Part shown: one piece after another, positions 8,018-17,336 of the stretch | How the letters are laid out: every line of letters begins with the position of its first letter | Position numbering within the stretch: position 1 is the first letter of the stretch | Assembly: GCF_014204545.1 (NCBI RefSeq) | Contig: NZ_JACHLJ010000001.1 | Coordinates: 1,302,001 to 1,366,000, forward strand | Origin: Brevundimonas vesicularis | Lineage (GTDB): Bacteria; Pseudomonadota; Alphaproteobacteria; Caulobacterales; Caulobacteraceae | Direction of reading: 5' to 3' | DNA length: 64,000 nucleotides | The notes under the pieces: generated by a model | The model's database searches: none | Seen by the model: the letters and a program-made list of their open reading frames with translations, nothing else | What the model was told of the DNA's origin: nothing | Position numbers and translations under genes: made by a program

Positions 8018-9671
8018 CGAGCGTCTCATAGATGGCGTCGCGGAAGGGATCGGGTCCGACACGGCGCACCGTGTCGATGAACCGCTCGCCGTCCGTGCGG
8101 ATTTGCAGATAGCGGTCCAGAGTCCGCTGGATGGCAGGCGCGACCTCGTCGCCAGGCAGGCTCCTGCCGACGATGTCGCCCAGAGCCGCCTGCTCGTCGG
8201 GCGAACCGCCGACGGTGATCTGGTAGTATTCCTCGCCCTTGCGATCGACGCCCAGCACGCCGATCTGGCCGACGTGGTGATGGCCGCAGGCGTTGATGCA
8301 GCCGCTCATGTTGATGCGGACCGGCCCCAGCCGCTCTTGATAGTCCATGTCCGCCAGCCGCTTCGACAAAGCCTGGGCCACCGGGATCGAGCGCGCGTTA
8401 GCCAGGCTGCAATAGTCCAGGCCCGGGCAGGCGATCACGTCCGTCGCCAGATCGGCGTTGGCTGTCGCCAGCCCCGCCTCCCGCAACGCCCGCCAGACCG
8501 TCGGCACATCATCCAGCTTCACATGCGGCAGAACCAAGTTCTGCTCATAGGCGGCGCGCAGTTCGTCGAACGAATAGCGCTCGGCCAGATCCGCCACCGC
8601 GTCCATCTGGTCCGCCGTGATGTCGCCCGGCACCCCGCCGACCGGCTTTAACGACACCACCACAGAGGCGTAGCCCGGCTGGCGATGACGGCGGACGTTG
8701 TTGCGCGCGAACCGGGCGAAGTCCGGATCGGCCAGCAGGGCGCGGTCAAACGGGCCGCTGACCTTGGGCAAATCCTCGAACGGCGGCGGGGCGAAATAGG
8801 CCTTGATCCGCTCGGCCTCGTCCTCGGGGATGCGCAGATCTTCGTGGCGCAGCGTGGCGTAGTGTTGGTCCACCTCTTCACGGAAGACCTCGATCCCCAG
8901 CGAGGCGACCAGAATCTTGATCCGCGCCTTGTGGATGTTGTCGCGCCGGCCCAGCAGGTTCCAGGCCCGCAGGATAGCGGTCAGATAGGCCAGCAGGTCC
9001 GCCGCCGGGACCGCCGAGGCGATCTCCTGACCGATATGGGGCAAACGTCCCTGCCCGCCGCCGACGAAAACGCGGAAGGCCGTTCCACCGTCGTCGCCCT
9101 TGACGATCTGCAGGCCGACGTCGTGGGTGCGGATCGCCGCCCGATCCTTCTCGGCGCCGATGACCGCGATCTTGAACTTGCGCGGCAGGAAGGAGAACTC
9201 CGGGTGGATGGTCGACCACTGGCGGATGATCTCGCACCAGGGGCGCGGATCCTCGATCTCGTCGTCGGCGGCGCCGGCGAAGACGTCGGTGGTGGTGTTG
9301 CGGATGCAGTTGCCGCTGGTCTGGATGGCGTGCATCTCGACCTCGGCCAGGTCGCTGAGGATCGCCGGTAGGTCGGTGAGGGCCGGCCAGTTGTACTGAA
9401 TGTTGCAGCGGGTGGTGAAGTGTCCGTAGCCCTTGTCATAGGTCCGCGCGATATGGCCCAGCCGGCGCATCTGGCGACTACTCATCACGCCATACGGAAT
9501 GGCGACGCGCAGCATATAGGCGTGCAGTTGCAGATAGACGCCGTTCATCAGCCGCAGCGGCTTGAACTCATCCTCGGTCAGGGCGCCCGATGCGCGCCGC
9601 GCCACCTGGTCTGAGAACTCCTCGACCCGTTCACGCACCAGGGCGTGGTCGAATTCGTCATAGCGATACAT
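8004..9671 (-). CDS. cysI: Sulfite reductase hemoprotein (nitrite/sulfite reductase family)
   Basis: Siroheme-[4Fe-4S] enzyme carrying out the six-electron reduction of sulfite to sulfide. Cluster ligands are seen as CPGLDYC (C-x5-C) and GCINAC (C-x3-C) in the second half, with the following HHHVGQIG. The N-terminal ferredoxin-like half contains GVMSSRQMRRLG and TTRCNIQYNW. Length 555 aa fits single-chain sulfite reductases. No CysJ flavoprotein gene is nearby, so electrons may come from ferredoxin or another reductase. Its ATG overlaps the DUF2849 stop by one base (TGATG), and the DUF934-CysH gene overlaps its end, pointing to tight co-translation. NirA-type nitrite activity cannot be excluded from sequence alone. 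Confidence 0.93.
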   Translation of the reverse strand: MYRYDEFDHALVRERVEEFSDQVARRASGALTEDEFKPLRLMNGVYLQLHAYMLRVAIPYGVMSSRQMRRLGHIARTYDKGYGHFTTRCNIQYNWPALTDLPAILSDLAEVEMHAIQTSGNCIRNTTTDVFAGAADDEIEDPRPWCEIIRQWSTIHPEFSFLPRKFKIAVIGAEKDRAAIRTHDVGLQIVKGDDGGTAFRVFVGGGQGRLPHIGQEIASAVPAADLLAYLTAILRAWNLLGRRDNIHKARIKILVASLGIEVFREEVDQHYATLRHEDLRIPEDEAERIKAYFAPPPFEDLPKVSGPFDRALLADPDFARFARNNVRRHRQPGYASVVVSLKPVGGVPGDITADQMDAVADLAERYSFDELRAAYEQNLVLPHVKLDDVPTVWRALREAGLATANADLATDVIACPGLDYCSLANARSIPVAQALSKRLADMDYQERLGPVRINMSGCINACGHHHVGQIGVLGVDRKGEEYYQITVGGSPDEQAALGDIVGRSLPGDEVAPAIQRTLDRYLQIRTDGERFIDTVRRVGPDPFRDAIYETLDATA

Positions 9672-9946
9672 CAGCCGACACCTCCGGCGACGCTGTGCCC
9701 GACGGTCGGTCCGGCGGACCGTATGCGCTCCTTCAGCCGGTCGCGGCCTGAGGGCGCATGGCCCTCCACCTCGACGGCGTAGGGATTGACGAAGACGTCC
9801 GGTCGTCCGGCGACCTGGGCCAGCACGATCTCGGCCGCCGCCTCGTCCAGCACCGAGGCTTGGTCGATGCCCTCGACCGGCTGGTTGTCCACGCCCGCAT
9901 AGATGACGCGGCCGTCCGACAGGCGGTTTGCGGTGACGATCTTCAC
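9671..9946 (-). CDS. DUF2849 domain protein
   Basis: A 91-aa protein matching the DUF2849 pattern (VTANRLSDGRVIYAG near the start, then DVFVNPYAVEVEG). The family has no established function, but it occurs next to cysG and cysI in alphaproteobacteria, and here it sits between them. Its ATG overlaps the cysG stop by 4 bases (ATGA) and its stop overlaps the cysI ATG by one base. A role in sulfite reductase maturation or electron delivery is inference from context only. Confidence 0.85.
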   Translation of the reverse strand: MKIVTANRLSDGRVIYAGVDNQPVEGIDQASVLDEAAAEIVLAQVAGRPDVFVNPYAVEVEGHAPSGRDRLKERIRSAGPTVGHSVAGGVG

Positions 9947-11325
9947 GCCGCGGCCTCCGTCCGGGTCTCGACCGTCGCCGAAAAGGCCGCCGTCTCGCCG
10001 ACGAACAACAGAGCCGGGCCGGTTAGATCAGCGCCACGCACCAGGGCGCACAGCCCGTCGAGCCGGCCGGTCAGCACCCGCTCATTCGGGCGGCTGCCGT
10101 TTTCGACGATGGCGACGGGCGTCGAAGGCGAGCGACCCGCCGCAATAAGGCGCGCAGCCGTCTCCTCGGCCCGATCGGACCCCATGTAGATGGCCAGGGT
10201 GTGGTTGGGGCCCGCCAGCTTCGTCCAGTCGGCCTCTACGCCGCCCGGCTTGGCCTGGGCCGTCACGAAGGTGACGGCTTGGGCGTGGTCGCGGTGGGTC
10301 AGGGGGATGCCCGCCGAGGCCGCGCAGGCCAGGGCCGCCGTCACACCGGGCACCACGAAGACCGGCACGCCGGCCGCCCGCATGGCCTCCAGCTCCTCGC
10401 CGCCGCGACCGAAGACGAAGGGATCGCCACCCTTAAGTCGGACCACCCGGTGCCCAGAGCGGGCCTCCGCGATCATCAGGGCCTCGATCTGATCCTGCGG
10501 CACCGAATGTTCGCCGCGCGCCTTGCCCACGTACAGTCGCTTGGCGTCGCGCCGCGCCCGCTCCAGCACCGCCTCGGGCACCAGTCGGTCGTGTATGATG
10601 ACGTCGGCGTCCTGCAACACCCGAAGCGCCTTCAGGGTCAGCAACTCCGGATCGCCCGGCCCCGCGCCGACGATATGGACCACGCCCTGTTCGGGCGCGG
10701 CGACGTTCAGCAGGCGCAGCATTTCGCGCCGCGCCTCGGCCGTGCGACCTTCCGCCGCCAGCGTCGCGGCCGGTCCACGAAAGGCCTTCTCCCAAAAGCG
10801 GCGGCGCGCCATGAAGTCCGGCACGCTGGCCTTGACCGTGTCGCGCAACTCGCGCGCCATCCGGGCCACATTAGCCAATCCGGCGGGCAGCACGCCCTCG
10901 ATGGCCGTGCGGATGTCGCGGGCCAGGATGGGCGCCGATCCGCCGGTCGCCACGCCGATCACGACCTCGTCGCGGTCGATCAGGGCTGGGGTCTGGAAGT
11001 CGCTCAGATGTGGCTTGTCCACCACATTGACCTGAGCCCCCGCCGCCCGCGCGAAATGACCCAGCCGCGTCAGTTCGTCCGCGTCATCCAGCGCCATGAA
11101 CACTAGCCGTGCGCCGGCCAGGTCTTCAGCCTCTGGCGAACGCAGCACCGGCTCCGGCGCCGTCAATGGCGTCTCGATCTTGGGGGGCGCGCCGTCGGGC
11201 GCGAACCATACCACCTCGGCCGGCGTGTTCAGGAACAGTCGCAGCTTGGCCAGCGCCGGCTCGCCGCCGCCGATGATCACGATCTTTGCGGCCTCCAGCG
11301 GAATAGAGGCGAGAAATACACGCAT
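9943..11325 (-). CDS. cysG: Siroheme synthase (uroporphyrinogen-III methyltransferase / precorrin-2 dehydrogenase-ferrochelatase)
   Basis: Trifunctional enzyme supplying siroheme to CysI. The N-terminal ~150 residues form the dehydrogenase/ferrochelatase half (IVIIGGGEPALAKLRLFL NAD-binding motif). The C-terminal ~250 residues are SAM-dependent uroporphyrinogen-III C-methyltransferase (VHIVGAGPGDPELLTLKAL; VVRLKGGDPFVFGRGGEE; GIPLTHRDHAQAVTF). Length is 460 aa against 457 in E. coli. The start at 11325 (MRVFLASIPLEA) is chosen because upstream codons in the open frame run antisense into the LysR gene. First gene of the sulfur operon; 124 bp separate it from the divergent regulator. Confidence 0.95.
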   Translation of the reverse strand: MRVFLASIPLEAAKIVIIGGGEPALAKLRLFLNTPAEVVWFAPDGAPPKIETPLTAPEPVLRSPEAEDLAGARLVFMALDDADELTRLGHFARAAGAQVNVVDKPHLSDFQTPALIDRDEVVIGVATGGSAPILARDIRTAIEGVLPAGLANVARMARELRDTVKASVPDFMARRRFWEKAFRGPAATLAAEGRTAEARREMLRLLNVAAPEQGVVHIVGAGPGDPELLTLKALRVLQDADVIIHDRLVPEAVLERARRDAKRLYVGKARGEHSVPQDQIEALMIAEARSGHRVVRLKGGDPFVFGRGGEELEAMRAAGVPVFVVPGVTAALACAASAGIPLTHRDHAQAVTFVTAQAKPGGVEADWTKLAGPNHTLAIYMGSDRAEETAARLIAAGRSPSTPVAIVENGSRPNERVLTGRLDGLCALVRGADLTGPALLFVGETAAFSATVETRTEAAA

Positions 11326-11430
11326 CGTCTTGCTTTCATGGCCGTCGGGAGAGGAGACAGGGACGACGGCGGGGCGTGAACCTTCGTCTTCCGGGTCCCG
11401 CGTCGCAAACCAGATTGCCTTTGTCTCGCT

Positions 11431-11445
11431 GATAGGATTTCTATC
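11431..11445. promoter_or_regulatory. Palindrome in the cysG/lysR divergent promoter region
   Basis: GATAG-gattt-CTATC is a perfect 5-bp inverted repeat with a 5-base spacer, ending 4 bases before the LysR ATG. A nested GGAT-ttct-ATCC palindrome overlaps it. LysR proteins often bind such dyads between their gene and a divergent target, so this could be an autoregulatory operator. It does not match T-N11-A exactly, and the assignment is tentative. Confidence 0.3.
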
Positions 11446-11449
11446 CGCG

Positions 11450-12379
11450 ATGGCTCGATCCCTGCTCCCGCTCAACGCCCTGCGCGCCTTCGAGGCCGCC
11501 GCGCGGCATCTGAACTTCTCGCGCGCCGCCGACGAACTGTCGGTGACGCCGGGCGCGGTCAGCCAGCAGATCCGCCTCTTGGAAGACATCGTCGGCGGGC
11601 CGCTTTTCGTGCGCGAGGCGCGAGGCCTGCAACTGACCGATCTGGGCCGCTCATCCGTGCCGCTGCTTCGCGAGGGGTTTGAACGGCTAATGGACGCCTC
11701 GGCCCTGTTGCGCGAACCGCCGCGCAGGAAACAGGTGTCGATCAGCGTGGCGCCTGGCTTCGCCTCCAAATGGCTGATGCCGCGCATGGACGACTTCCAC
11801 ACCGCCCATCCCGAGATCGAACTGTGGATCTCGGCCGACATGGAGCCGGCGGACCTGAGCGAGGGCAAGGTCGATCTGGCGGTGCGCTACGGTCCCGGCG
11901 ACTATCCCGGGCTTACGGTTGATCGGCTGATGACCGAGACGGTGCTGCCGGTCTGCGCCCCATCGCTGATGGACGGCGACAAGCCGATCCGCAAACCCGC
12001 CGACCTGATCGGACACACTCTGCTGCACGACATGTCCAACGACGGCGACCCCAGCCGCCCGGACTGGGCCATGTGGTTGAAGGCGCGCGGCATTCGCCAT
12101 CCCGACCCGCGTCGAGGCTCGCGTTTCAACCAGTCGGGTCTGCTGATCGAGGCCGCCATATCGGGGCGCGGCGTGGCCCTGGCCAAACGCACCCTGGCCC
12201 AGGCGGACTTGGCGTCAGGGCGACTGGTCGCGCCCTTCCCCGACGGGTCCGAGGCGGTCGGCTTCGCCTACTACGTCGTTCAGCCCCGCGACCGCCCGCC
12301 CTCGCCCAGCGCGACCGCCTTCGTCGGCTGGCTGAAGAAACAGGCCGTAGATCACGACAACACGATGGGCCAGCTTTAG
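11450..12379 (+). CDS. LysR-family transcriptional regulator (GcvA-like)
   Basis: Cytoplasmic DNA-binding regulator of 309 aa. The N-terminal winged helix-turn-helix (residues ~5-64) reads LNALRAFEAAARHLNFSRAA...VTPGAVSQQIRLLE, the form typical of the GcvA subgroup. The rest is a periplasmic-binding-protein-like effector domain, including DLAVRYGPGDYPGL and RFNQSGLLIEAAISGRGVALA. It is divergent from the cysG operon with 124 bp between starts, so it is a candidate regulator of sulfur assimilation, although GcvA-like proteins control many other genes. The open frame begins upstream at 11096 but real homology begins at MARSLLPLNALRAF. Confidence 0.88.
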   Translation: MARSLLPLNALRAFEAAARHLNFSRAADELSVTPGAVSQQIRLLEDIVGGPLFVREARGLQLTDLGRSSVPLLREGFERLMDASALLREPPRRKQVSISVAPGFASKWLMPRMDDFHTAHPEIELWISADMEPADLSEGKVDLAVRYGPGDYPGLTVDRLMTETVLPVCAPSLMDGDKPIRKPADLIGHTLLHDMSNDGDPSRPDWAMWLKARGIRHPDPRRGSRFNQSGLLIEAAISGRGVALAKRTLAQADLASGRLVAPFPDGSEAVGFAYYVVQPRDRPPSPSATAFVGWLKKQAVDHDNTMGQL

Positions 12380-12393
12380 GCTCAGCCGAAGCC

Positions 12394-14304
12394 CTAAGCT
12401 CGCACGGCCTGGCTAGCGGACACGCCCAGAGCCTGAAGCGCGGCGGCGGTGATGTGTTCGGCGTTCAGGCCGGCCTGGGCGTACATCGCCATGGGCGCAT
12501 CCTGGTCCTGGAAGACGTCGGGCAGGTTCAGGGTGCGGATCTTGAGTCCGCCATCCAGCGCGCCCTTTTCGGCCAGCAGTTGCAGCACGAAGGCGCCGAA
12601 GCCGCCCATGGCGCCTTCTTCAACCGTAATCAGGGCTTCGTGCTCGCGAGCCAGACGCAGGATCAGATCGGCGTCCAGCGGCTTGGCGAAGCGGGCGTCG
12701 GCGACGGTGGCCGACACGCCCTTGGCGGCCAGCATGTCCGCCGCCTTCAGCGATTCCTGCAGACGGGTGCCCAGGCTGAGGATGGCGACCGAAGTCCCCT
12801 CGCGCACGATCCGGCCCTTGCCGATCTCAAGCGGCGCAGCGAGTTCCGGGATCTCCACGCCCACGCCGTCGCCGCGCGGATAGCGGAAGGCGCTGGGCCG
12901 GTCGTCGATGGCCAGCGAGGTCGAAATCATCGCCGCCAGTTCGGCCTCATCCGCCGCCGCCATCAGCACCATGCCAGGCAGCGCGCCCATGAAGCCGATG
13001 TCGAACGATCCCGCGTGCGTGGCGCCATCCGACCCAACCAGGCCCGCCCGATCCATGGCGAAACGCACCGGCAGCGACTGGATCGCCACGTCGTGGACCA
13101 CCTGGTCGTAACCGCGCTGAAGGAAGGTCGAATAGATCGCGCAGACCGGCTTCATGCCGTCCGCCGCCAAACCGGCCGCGAAGGTCACCGCGTGCTGTTC
13201 GGCGATGCCGACGTCATACGTCCGCTCGGGGAAGGCCTGACCGAACAGGTCCAGACCCGTGCCCGACGGCATGGCCGCCGTGATCGCCACGATCGACGGA
13301 TCGACCTTGGCGTGTTTGATCAGCTCGGTTCCGAACACCTTGGTGTAGCTGGGGGCGTTGGAGATGGCCTTGGCCTGCTTGCCCGAGACCACGTCGAACT
13401 TGACGACCGCGTGGAGTTTGTCGGCGCTGCTTTCGGCGGGGGCGTAGCCCTTGCCCTTCTGCGTCACGACGTGGACCAGCACCGGACGGTCCTCGATGGC
13501 GGCCGCCTTCTTCAAGATCGGCACCAGATTTTCCATGTCGTGGCCGTCGATCGGGCCGACATAATAGAAGCCCAACTCCTCGAAGAAGGTGCCGCCGGTG
13601 ACCATGCCGCGGGCATACTCCTCGGCCTTCTTGGCCGCCTTGCGGAAGGGGCGCGGCAGGTGCTGGGCCACCGTCTTGCCCAGGCGGCGGACGTTCTGAT
13701 AGGCGCCGCCCGACACCAGGCCGGCCAGATAGGCGCTCATGCCGCCCACCGGCGGCGCGATCGACATGTCGTTGTCGTTCAGGATGACCATCAGCTGGCC
13801 GCTGGTCGCCTCGGCGGCGTTGTTCATCGCCTCATAGGCCATGCCGGCGGACATGGAGCCGTCGCCGATGACGGCCACGACGCGGTTCTTCTCGCCCTTC
13901 TGATCGCGCGCGGCCGCGAAGCCGAGGGCGGCGCTGATGGAGGTCGACGCGTGGGCGGCGCCGAACGGATCGTATTCGCTCTCGCTACGCTTGGTGAAGC
14001 CCGACAGGCCGCCGCCCTGTCGCAGGGTGCGGATGCGGTCGCGCCGGCCGGTCAGGATCTTGTGCGGATAGCACTGATGCCCGACGTCCCAGATCAGGAT
14101 GTCTTTGGGCGTCTCGAACACATGGTGCAGCGCCGTGGTCAGTTCGACCACGCCCAGACCCGCACCCAGATGGCCGCCGGTGACGGACACGGCGTCGATC
14201 GTTTCTGCCCGCACCTCCTGCGCCAGCTGTTTCAACTGGGCGATATCGAAGTCGCGCGTGTCGGCGGGCGTCTTGACGGTGTCGAGTAGCGGGGTGTCGG
14301 GCAT
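12394..14304 (-). CDS. dxs: 1-deoxy-D-xylulose-5-phosphate synthase
   Basis: First enzyme of the MEP isoprenoid pathway: pyruvate plus glyceraldehyde-3-phosphate gives DXP and CO2, using thiamine diphosphate and Mg. The TPP-binding region is clear ([16 protein letters not shown] with downstream ILNDNDMSI), as are [18 protein letters not shown] and the transketolase pyrimidine-domain motif [15 protein letters not shown]. Length 636 aa is normal. It is the last gene of the xseB-ispA-dxs run, a common bacterial arrangement, and it converges on the LysR gene with 14 bp between stops. Confidence 0.97.
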   Translation of the reverse strand: MPDTPLLDTVKTPADTRDFDIAQLKQLAQEVRAETIDAVSVTGGHLGAGLGVVELTTALHHVFETPKDILIWDVGHQCYPHKILTGRRDRIRTLRQGGGLSGFTKRSESEYDPFGAAHASTSISAALGFAAARDQKGEKNRVVAVIGDGSMSAGMAYEAMNNAAEATSGQLMVILNDNDMSIAPPVGGMSAYLAGLVSGGAYQNVRRLGKTVAQHLPRPFRKAAKKAEEYARGMVTGGTFFEELGFYYVGPIDGHDMENLVPILKKAAAIEDRPVLVHVVTQKGKGYAPAESSADKLHAVVKFDVVSGKQAKAISNAPSYTKVFGTELIKHAKVDPSIVAITAAMPSGTGLDLFGQAFPERTYDVGIAEQHAVTFAAGLAADGMKPVCAIYSTFLQRGYDQVVHDVAIQSLPVRFAMDRAGLVGSDGATHAGSFDIGFMGALPGMVLMAAADEAELAAMISTSLAIDDRPSAFRYPRGDGVGVEIPELAAPLEIGKGRIVREGTSVAILSLGTRLQESLKAADMLAAKGVSATVADARFAKPLDADLILRLAREHEALITVEEGAMGGFGAFVLQLLAEKGALDGGLKIRTLNLPDVFQDQDAPMAMYAQAGLNAEHITAAALQALGVSASQAVRA

Positions 14305-14364
14305 CAGCCGTAAAACCTTGGAAAGTCTGGTCGATCAACCCGCAGGTCGCGTCAACGTTTCGTA

Positions 14365-15279
14365 TCAGGACCGGCGCTTTAGCACAAAGTCCACGCTGGC
14401 CCTGAGGATTTCGGCCTCTTCGCCGAACGGCTCCAGATGCGACCGGGCCTGATTGGCGAGATGCGCGACCCTTTGCCGCGCCGCCTCCAGACCGAGCAGG
14501 GTGACGAAGTTGGTCTTGCCCAGGGCCGCGTCCTTGCCCCCGGCCGCCTTGCCCATTTCCTCGGCCGACCCTTCGGCGTCCAGCAGGTCGTCGACGATCT
14601 GATAGGCCAGGCCGACATCGTGGGCGAAGCTGATCAGGGCGTGGCGGTGCTGGGCAGAGGCGTCTGCGATGATCAGCGGAATTTCGAAGGCGTAGGCGAA
14701 CAGGGCGCCGGTCTTCAGCCGCTGCATTCGCGCCACGCCGCCCAGATCGTCGCGGACGCCCAGAAGATCGATCATCTGACCGCCCGCCATGCCCCGCGCG
14801 CCGGACGCCAGCGACAGCCGCGCCGCCAGTTCGCAACGGACGGCCGCATCGTCGTGGGTGTCTTCGTGCAAGATGATGTCGAAGGCGGCCGTCTGAAGCG
14901 CGTCGCCGGCCAGCACCGCCGTCGCCTCGTCATAGGCCCGGTGAACGGTCGGCCGGCCGCGGCGCACGTCGTCGTCGTCCATGCACGGCAGGTCGTCGTG
15001 AACCAGGCTGTAGGCGTGCACGCATTCCAGCGCGCAGGCGGCGCGCAACACCGATCGCTCATCGATGTCGAACAGGCGTGCGGCCTCCAATGCGAAGAAC
15101 GGCCGCAAGCGCTTGCCAGGACCCAGCGCGGCATAGCGCATCGCCTCGGTCAGGCGGGATTCCGGTCCCTCGGCGCGCGGCAGCAGTTCATCCAGCGCGA
15201 CCGTGACCAGATCGGCGACCTCAGCCACGCGATCGATCACCGCCTGTTCCGGCGAGTTCGCGGCGATGACGCGGTTCAA
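14365..15279 (-). CDS. ispA: Polyprenyl synthetase, geranyl/farnesyl diphosphate synthase
   Basis: Condenses IPP with DMAPP/GPP to make C15 prenyl diphosphate, a precursor of undecaprenyl-PP, quinones and carotenoids. Both aspartate-rich motifs are visible: [16 protein letters not shown] (first) and [11 protein letters not shown] (second). [10 protein letters not shown] lies near the N-terminus. Length 304 aa is typical for IspA. It lies between xseB and dxs in the same direction, 40 and 60 bp away. Exact chain length cannot be read with certainty, but context supports farnesyl diphosphate synthase. Confidence 0.95.
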   Translation of the reverse strand: MNRVIAANSPEQAVIDRVAEVADLVTVALDELLPRAEGPESRLTEAMRYAALGPGKRLRPFFALEAARLFDIDERSVLRAACALECVHAYSLVHDDLPCMDDDDVRRGRPTVHRAYDEATAVLAGDALQTAAFDIILHEDTHDDAAVRCELAARLSLASGARGMAGGQMIDLLGVRDDLGGVARMQRLKTGALFAYAFEIPLIIADASAQHRHALISFAHDVGLAYQIVDDLLDAEGSAEEMGKAAGGKDAALGKTNFVTLLGLEAARQRVAHLANQARSHLEPFGEEAEILRASVDFVLKRRS

Positions 15280-15319
15280 GACCGGCCGCCCATTGCCGAC
15301 CTGACGCGGAACAGAGTGA

Positions 15320-15571
15320 TCATTCGAACGACGCCGCCTCGACGCCCTTGGCCTGGCCGTCCGGGCCGACGACGATCTTTTCGACGCGCAGCTGGGCCGC
15401 CTTCAGGCGCGCCTCGCAGTGGGCCTTCAGCTTGGCGCCTTCTTCGTACAGGGCGATGGATTCTTCCAGCGGCGCCTGGCCGGACTCTAGGCGGGACACG
15501 ATGGTCTCCAGCCGCTGCAGGGCGTCTTCGAAGCTGAGGTCGGCGGGGATGGCGGCGGCGGTGTCGGTCAT
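15320..15571 (-). CDS. xseB: Exodeoxyribonuclease VII small subunit
   Basis: Small helical subunit (83 aa) that binds XseA to form exonuclease VII, which degrades single-stranded DNA. The family core [19 protein letters not shown], then [15 protein letters not shown], is fully present. I use the ATG at 15571 ([12 protein letters not shown]); the longer open frame to 15607 adds an Arg-rich stretch with no family match. It sits upstream of ispA and dxs as in many proteobacteria. The xseA gene is not in the window. Confidence 0.93.
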   Translation of the reverse strand: MTDTAAAIPADLSFEDALQRLETIVSRLESGQAPLEESIALYEEGAKLKAHCEARLKAAQLRVEKIVVGPDGQAKGVEAASFE

Positions 15572-15619
15572 GCCGCGGACCCTAATGGGGCGCAACCGCC
15601 GCATCAACGTCTCAAGCGG

Positions 15620-16282
15620 CTATCGTTTCTCGTAGCGCCGTTGCGACCAGTATTTGAAGCCCTGGTTATGGACCAGTTTCCAGCCGTCGGCCTTCAGCGC
15701 GCGGCCGACCATATGGTTGAAATAGCCGTGGGCGAAGACCAGCACGTCCTGGCCGCTCTCGGCCCGCGCGATGAGCTTTTGCGCCGCCTGATCGGCGCGC
15801 GCCTCGGCCTGGGCGCGGGTTTCCTGGCCGCCGTGATGATCAAAGGCGTGCCACCAGAAGCGCGACACCACGCCCCACCATTTGGGCGACAGCTTGATCC
15901 ATTCCGGAATCGGCGGCGGCGGCAGGGGCGCCTCGATGAACATGACGTCGGCCGTGACCTCGCGCCCGGCGACGACCGCAGCGGCGGTTTCCTGGGCGCG
16001 CTGACGGGTCGAGGCGTAGATGGCCCCAGCCCCTTGGGCGGCCGCGACCAGTTCGGGCGGCGGCGTCTGGCCGGCCAGCAGGCCGCCGATCTCATACTTC
16101 GCCCACCAGTCGCCGTACTGGCGCGCAGAGATCAGGCATTTGCGCGACAGCGCCGGCTCGCCATGACGCGTCAGGATGATGGCGCCGGGACGGACAGCGA
16201 CAAGCGCGCCGACGGACGGCGCCGCATCTGGCGGGGACACGGACGGTTCGGTCGAATCGAGGGACAGGGCGGGGGCTGACAT
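15620..16282 (-). CDS. Histidine phosphatase superfamily protein
   Basis: Phosphoglycerate-mutase-like fold. The phosphohistidine loop is ILTRHGEPALSRK, with YASTRQRAQETA supplying the second Arg and HGYFNHMVGRAL the second catalytic His. This is a phosphatase-like rather than mutase-like pattern. A proline/serine-rich N-terminal tail precedes the domain. ATG at 16282 is used; TTG at 16309 would add nine residues. It lies 41 bp downstream of the HDAC-like gene and 48 bp upstream of xseB. Substrate unknown. Confidence 0.85.
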   Translation of the reverse strand: MSAPALSLDSTEPSVSPPDAAPSVGALVAVRPGAIILTRHGEPALSRKCLISARQYGDWWAKYEIGGLLAGQTPPPELVAAAQGAGAIYASTRQRAQETAAAVVAGREVTADVMFIEAPLPPPPIPEWIKLSPKWWGVVSRFWWHAFDHHGGQETRAQAEARADQAAQKLIARAESGQDVLVFAHGYFNHMVGRALKADGWKLVHNQGFKYWSQRRYEKR

Positions 16283-16323
16283 GACAAACGGACGGGCCTT
16301 TGGTTTCAAGGCGTTAGGCGTCC

Positions 16324-17247
16324 TCAGTCCTCCCAGAGCGCAGCGACGTGGGCGACCGCAGAGCGGCCTAGTCCTTCAAGGTCGTAACCGCCCTCAAGCG
16401 CCGACACAACCTTGCCCGAACAGGTCCGACGCGCGACCTCCAGAATCGCACGCGTCGCCCAGGCGAAATCTTCGGCCTCCAGCGACTGATGCGCCAGCGG
16501 ATCGCGCCGGTGGGCGTCGAAACCGGCCGAGATCAGGATCAGGTCCGGCCGGAACGATTCCAGCGCCGGCATCAATCCGCCGGCGAAGGTCGCACGCCAG
16601 TTCTCGCGCGCCGCATGGGGTGCGACGGGGGCGTTGACGATATTGCCGACGCCCGTCTCCGACGCCGCGCCCGTGCCGGGATAGAGCGGCATCTGGTGGA
16701 TGGAGGCCAGGAACAGGCTGTCGTCGTCTTCGAACGCCGCCTGGGTGCCATTGCCGTGGTGAACGTCGAAATCGACCACCGCCACCCGCGCCAATCCTTC
16801 GGCCTGAGCCGCACACGCCGCGACGGCGACGGAGGAGAACAGGCAGAACCCCATCGCGCGGTCCGGCTCGGCGTGGTGGCCAGGCGGGCGCACGGCGGCG
16901 AAGGCGCGACCCATCTCGCCCCGCGCCACGGCTCGCACCGCATCGATCGCCGCCCCCGCCGCCAGCCGCGCCGCCGGTACGCTGCCGGGTGAAAGGACGG
17001 TGTCGGCATCCAGTTGGACCATGCCTGCGACCGGCGAGGCGTCCAGCAGGCGCGCGACATAGGCGGCAGGATGCACCCGCTCGAGATCCACAACCTCGGC
17101 CTGGGTCGCGGCGCGCCGGTCGCGGGCCAGGCCTGCGTCGTCCAGAGCATCCAGCACCGCCCTCAACCGCTCGGGGCTTTCGGGATGGCCCGCGCCCGGC
17201 GCGTGGGACAGCATGGAAGGATGGGTGAAGATCGGAACGTGGGTCAT
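16324..17247 (-). CDS. Histone deacetylase family protein (acetylpolyamine/AcuC-like)
   Basis: Zinc-dependent amidohydrolase of the arginase/deacetylase fold, cytoplasmic. Catalytic motifs are intact: RPPGHHAEPDRAMGFC (His-His charge relay), VVDFDVHHGNGTQ (zinc Asp and His) and SAGFDAHRRDPL (second zinc Asp). It starts THPSMLSHAPGAGHPESPERL, as in bacterial HDAC-like proteins that act on acetylated polyamines or lysines. Length 307 aa. First gene of a run leading into xseB-ispA-dxs. The true substrate cannot be told from sequence. Confidence 0.93.
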   Translation of the reverse strand: MTHVPIFTHPSMLSHAPGAGHPESPERLRAVLDALDDAGLARDRRAATQAEVVDLERVHPAAYVARLLDASPVAGMVQLDADTVLSPGSVPAARLAAGAAIDAVRAVARGEMGRAFAAVRPPGHHAEPDRAMGFCLFSSVAVAACAAQAEGLARVAVVDFDVHHGNGTQAAFEDDDSLFLASIHQMPLYPGTGAASETGVGNIVNAPVAPHAARENWRATFAGGLMPALESFRPDLILISAGFDAHRRDPLAHQSLEAEDFAWATRAILEVARRTCSGKVVSALEGGYDLEGLGRSAVAHVAALWED

Positions 17248-17336
17248 GGCAAAATCGTCATTTCTCAGATGCGCCTTGCGGCCAGCCTATCGCAAACCGA
17301 TTTGCAGGGCGACGAAGCAAGCTTGAGGAGATCGTC

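Noticed and set aside
12073..14289. A 738-codon open frame antisense to dxs.
   Set aside because: It runs through the dxs reverse strand with Arg/His/Gln-rich sequence and no motif. dxs is fully supported by TPP and transketolase motifs.
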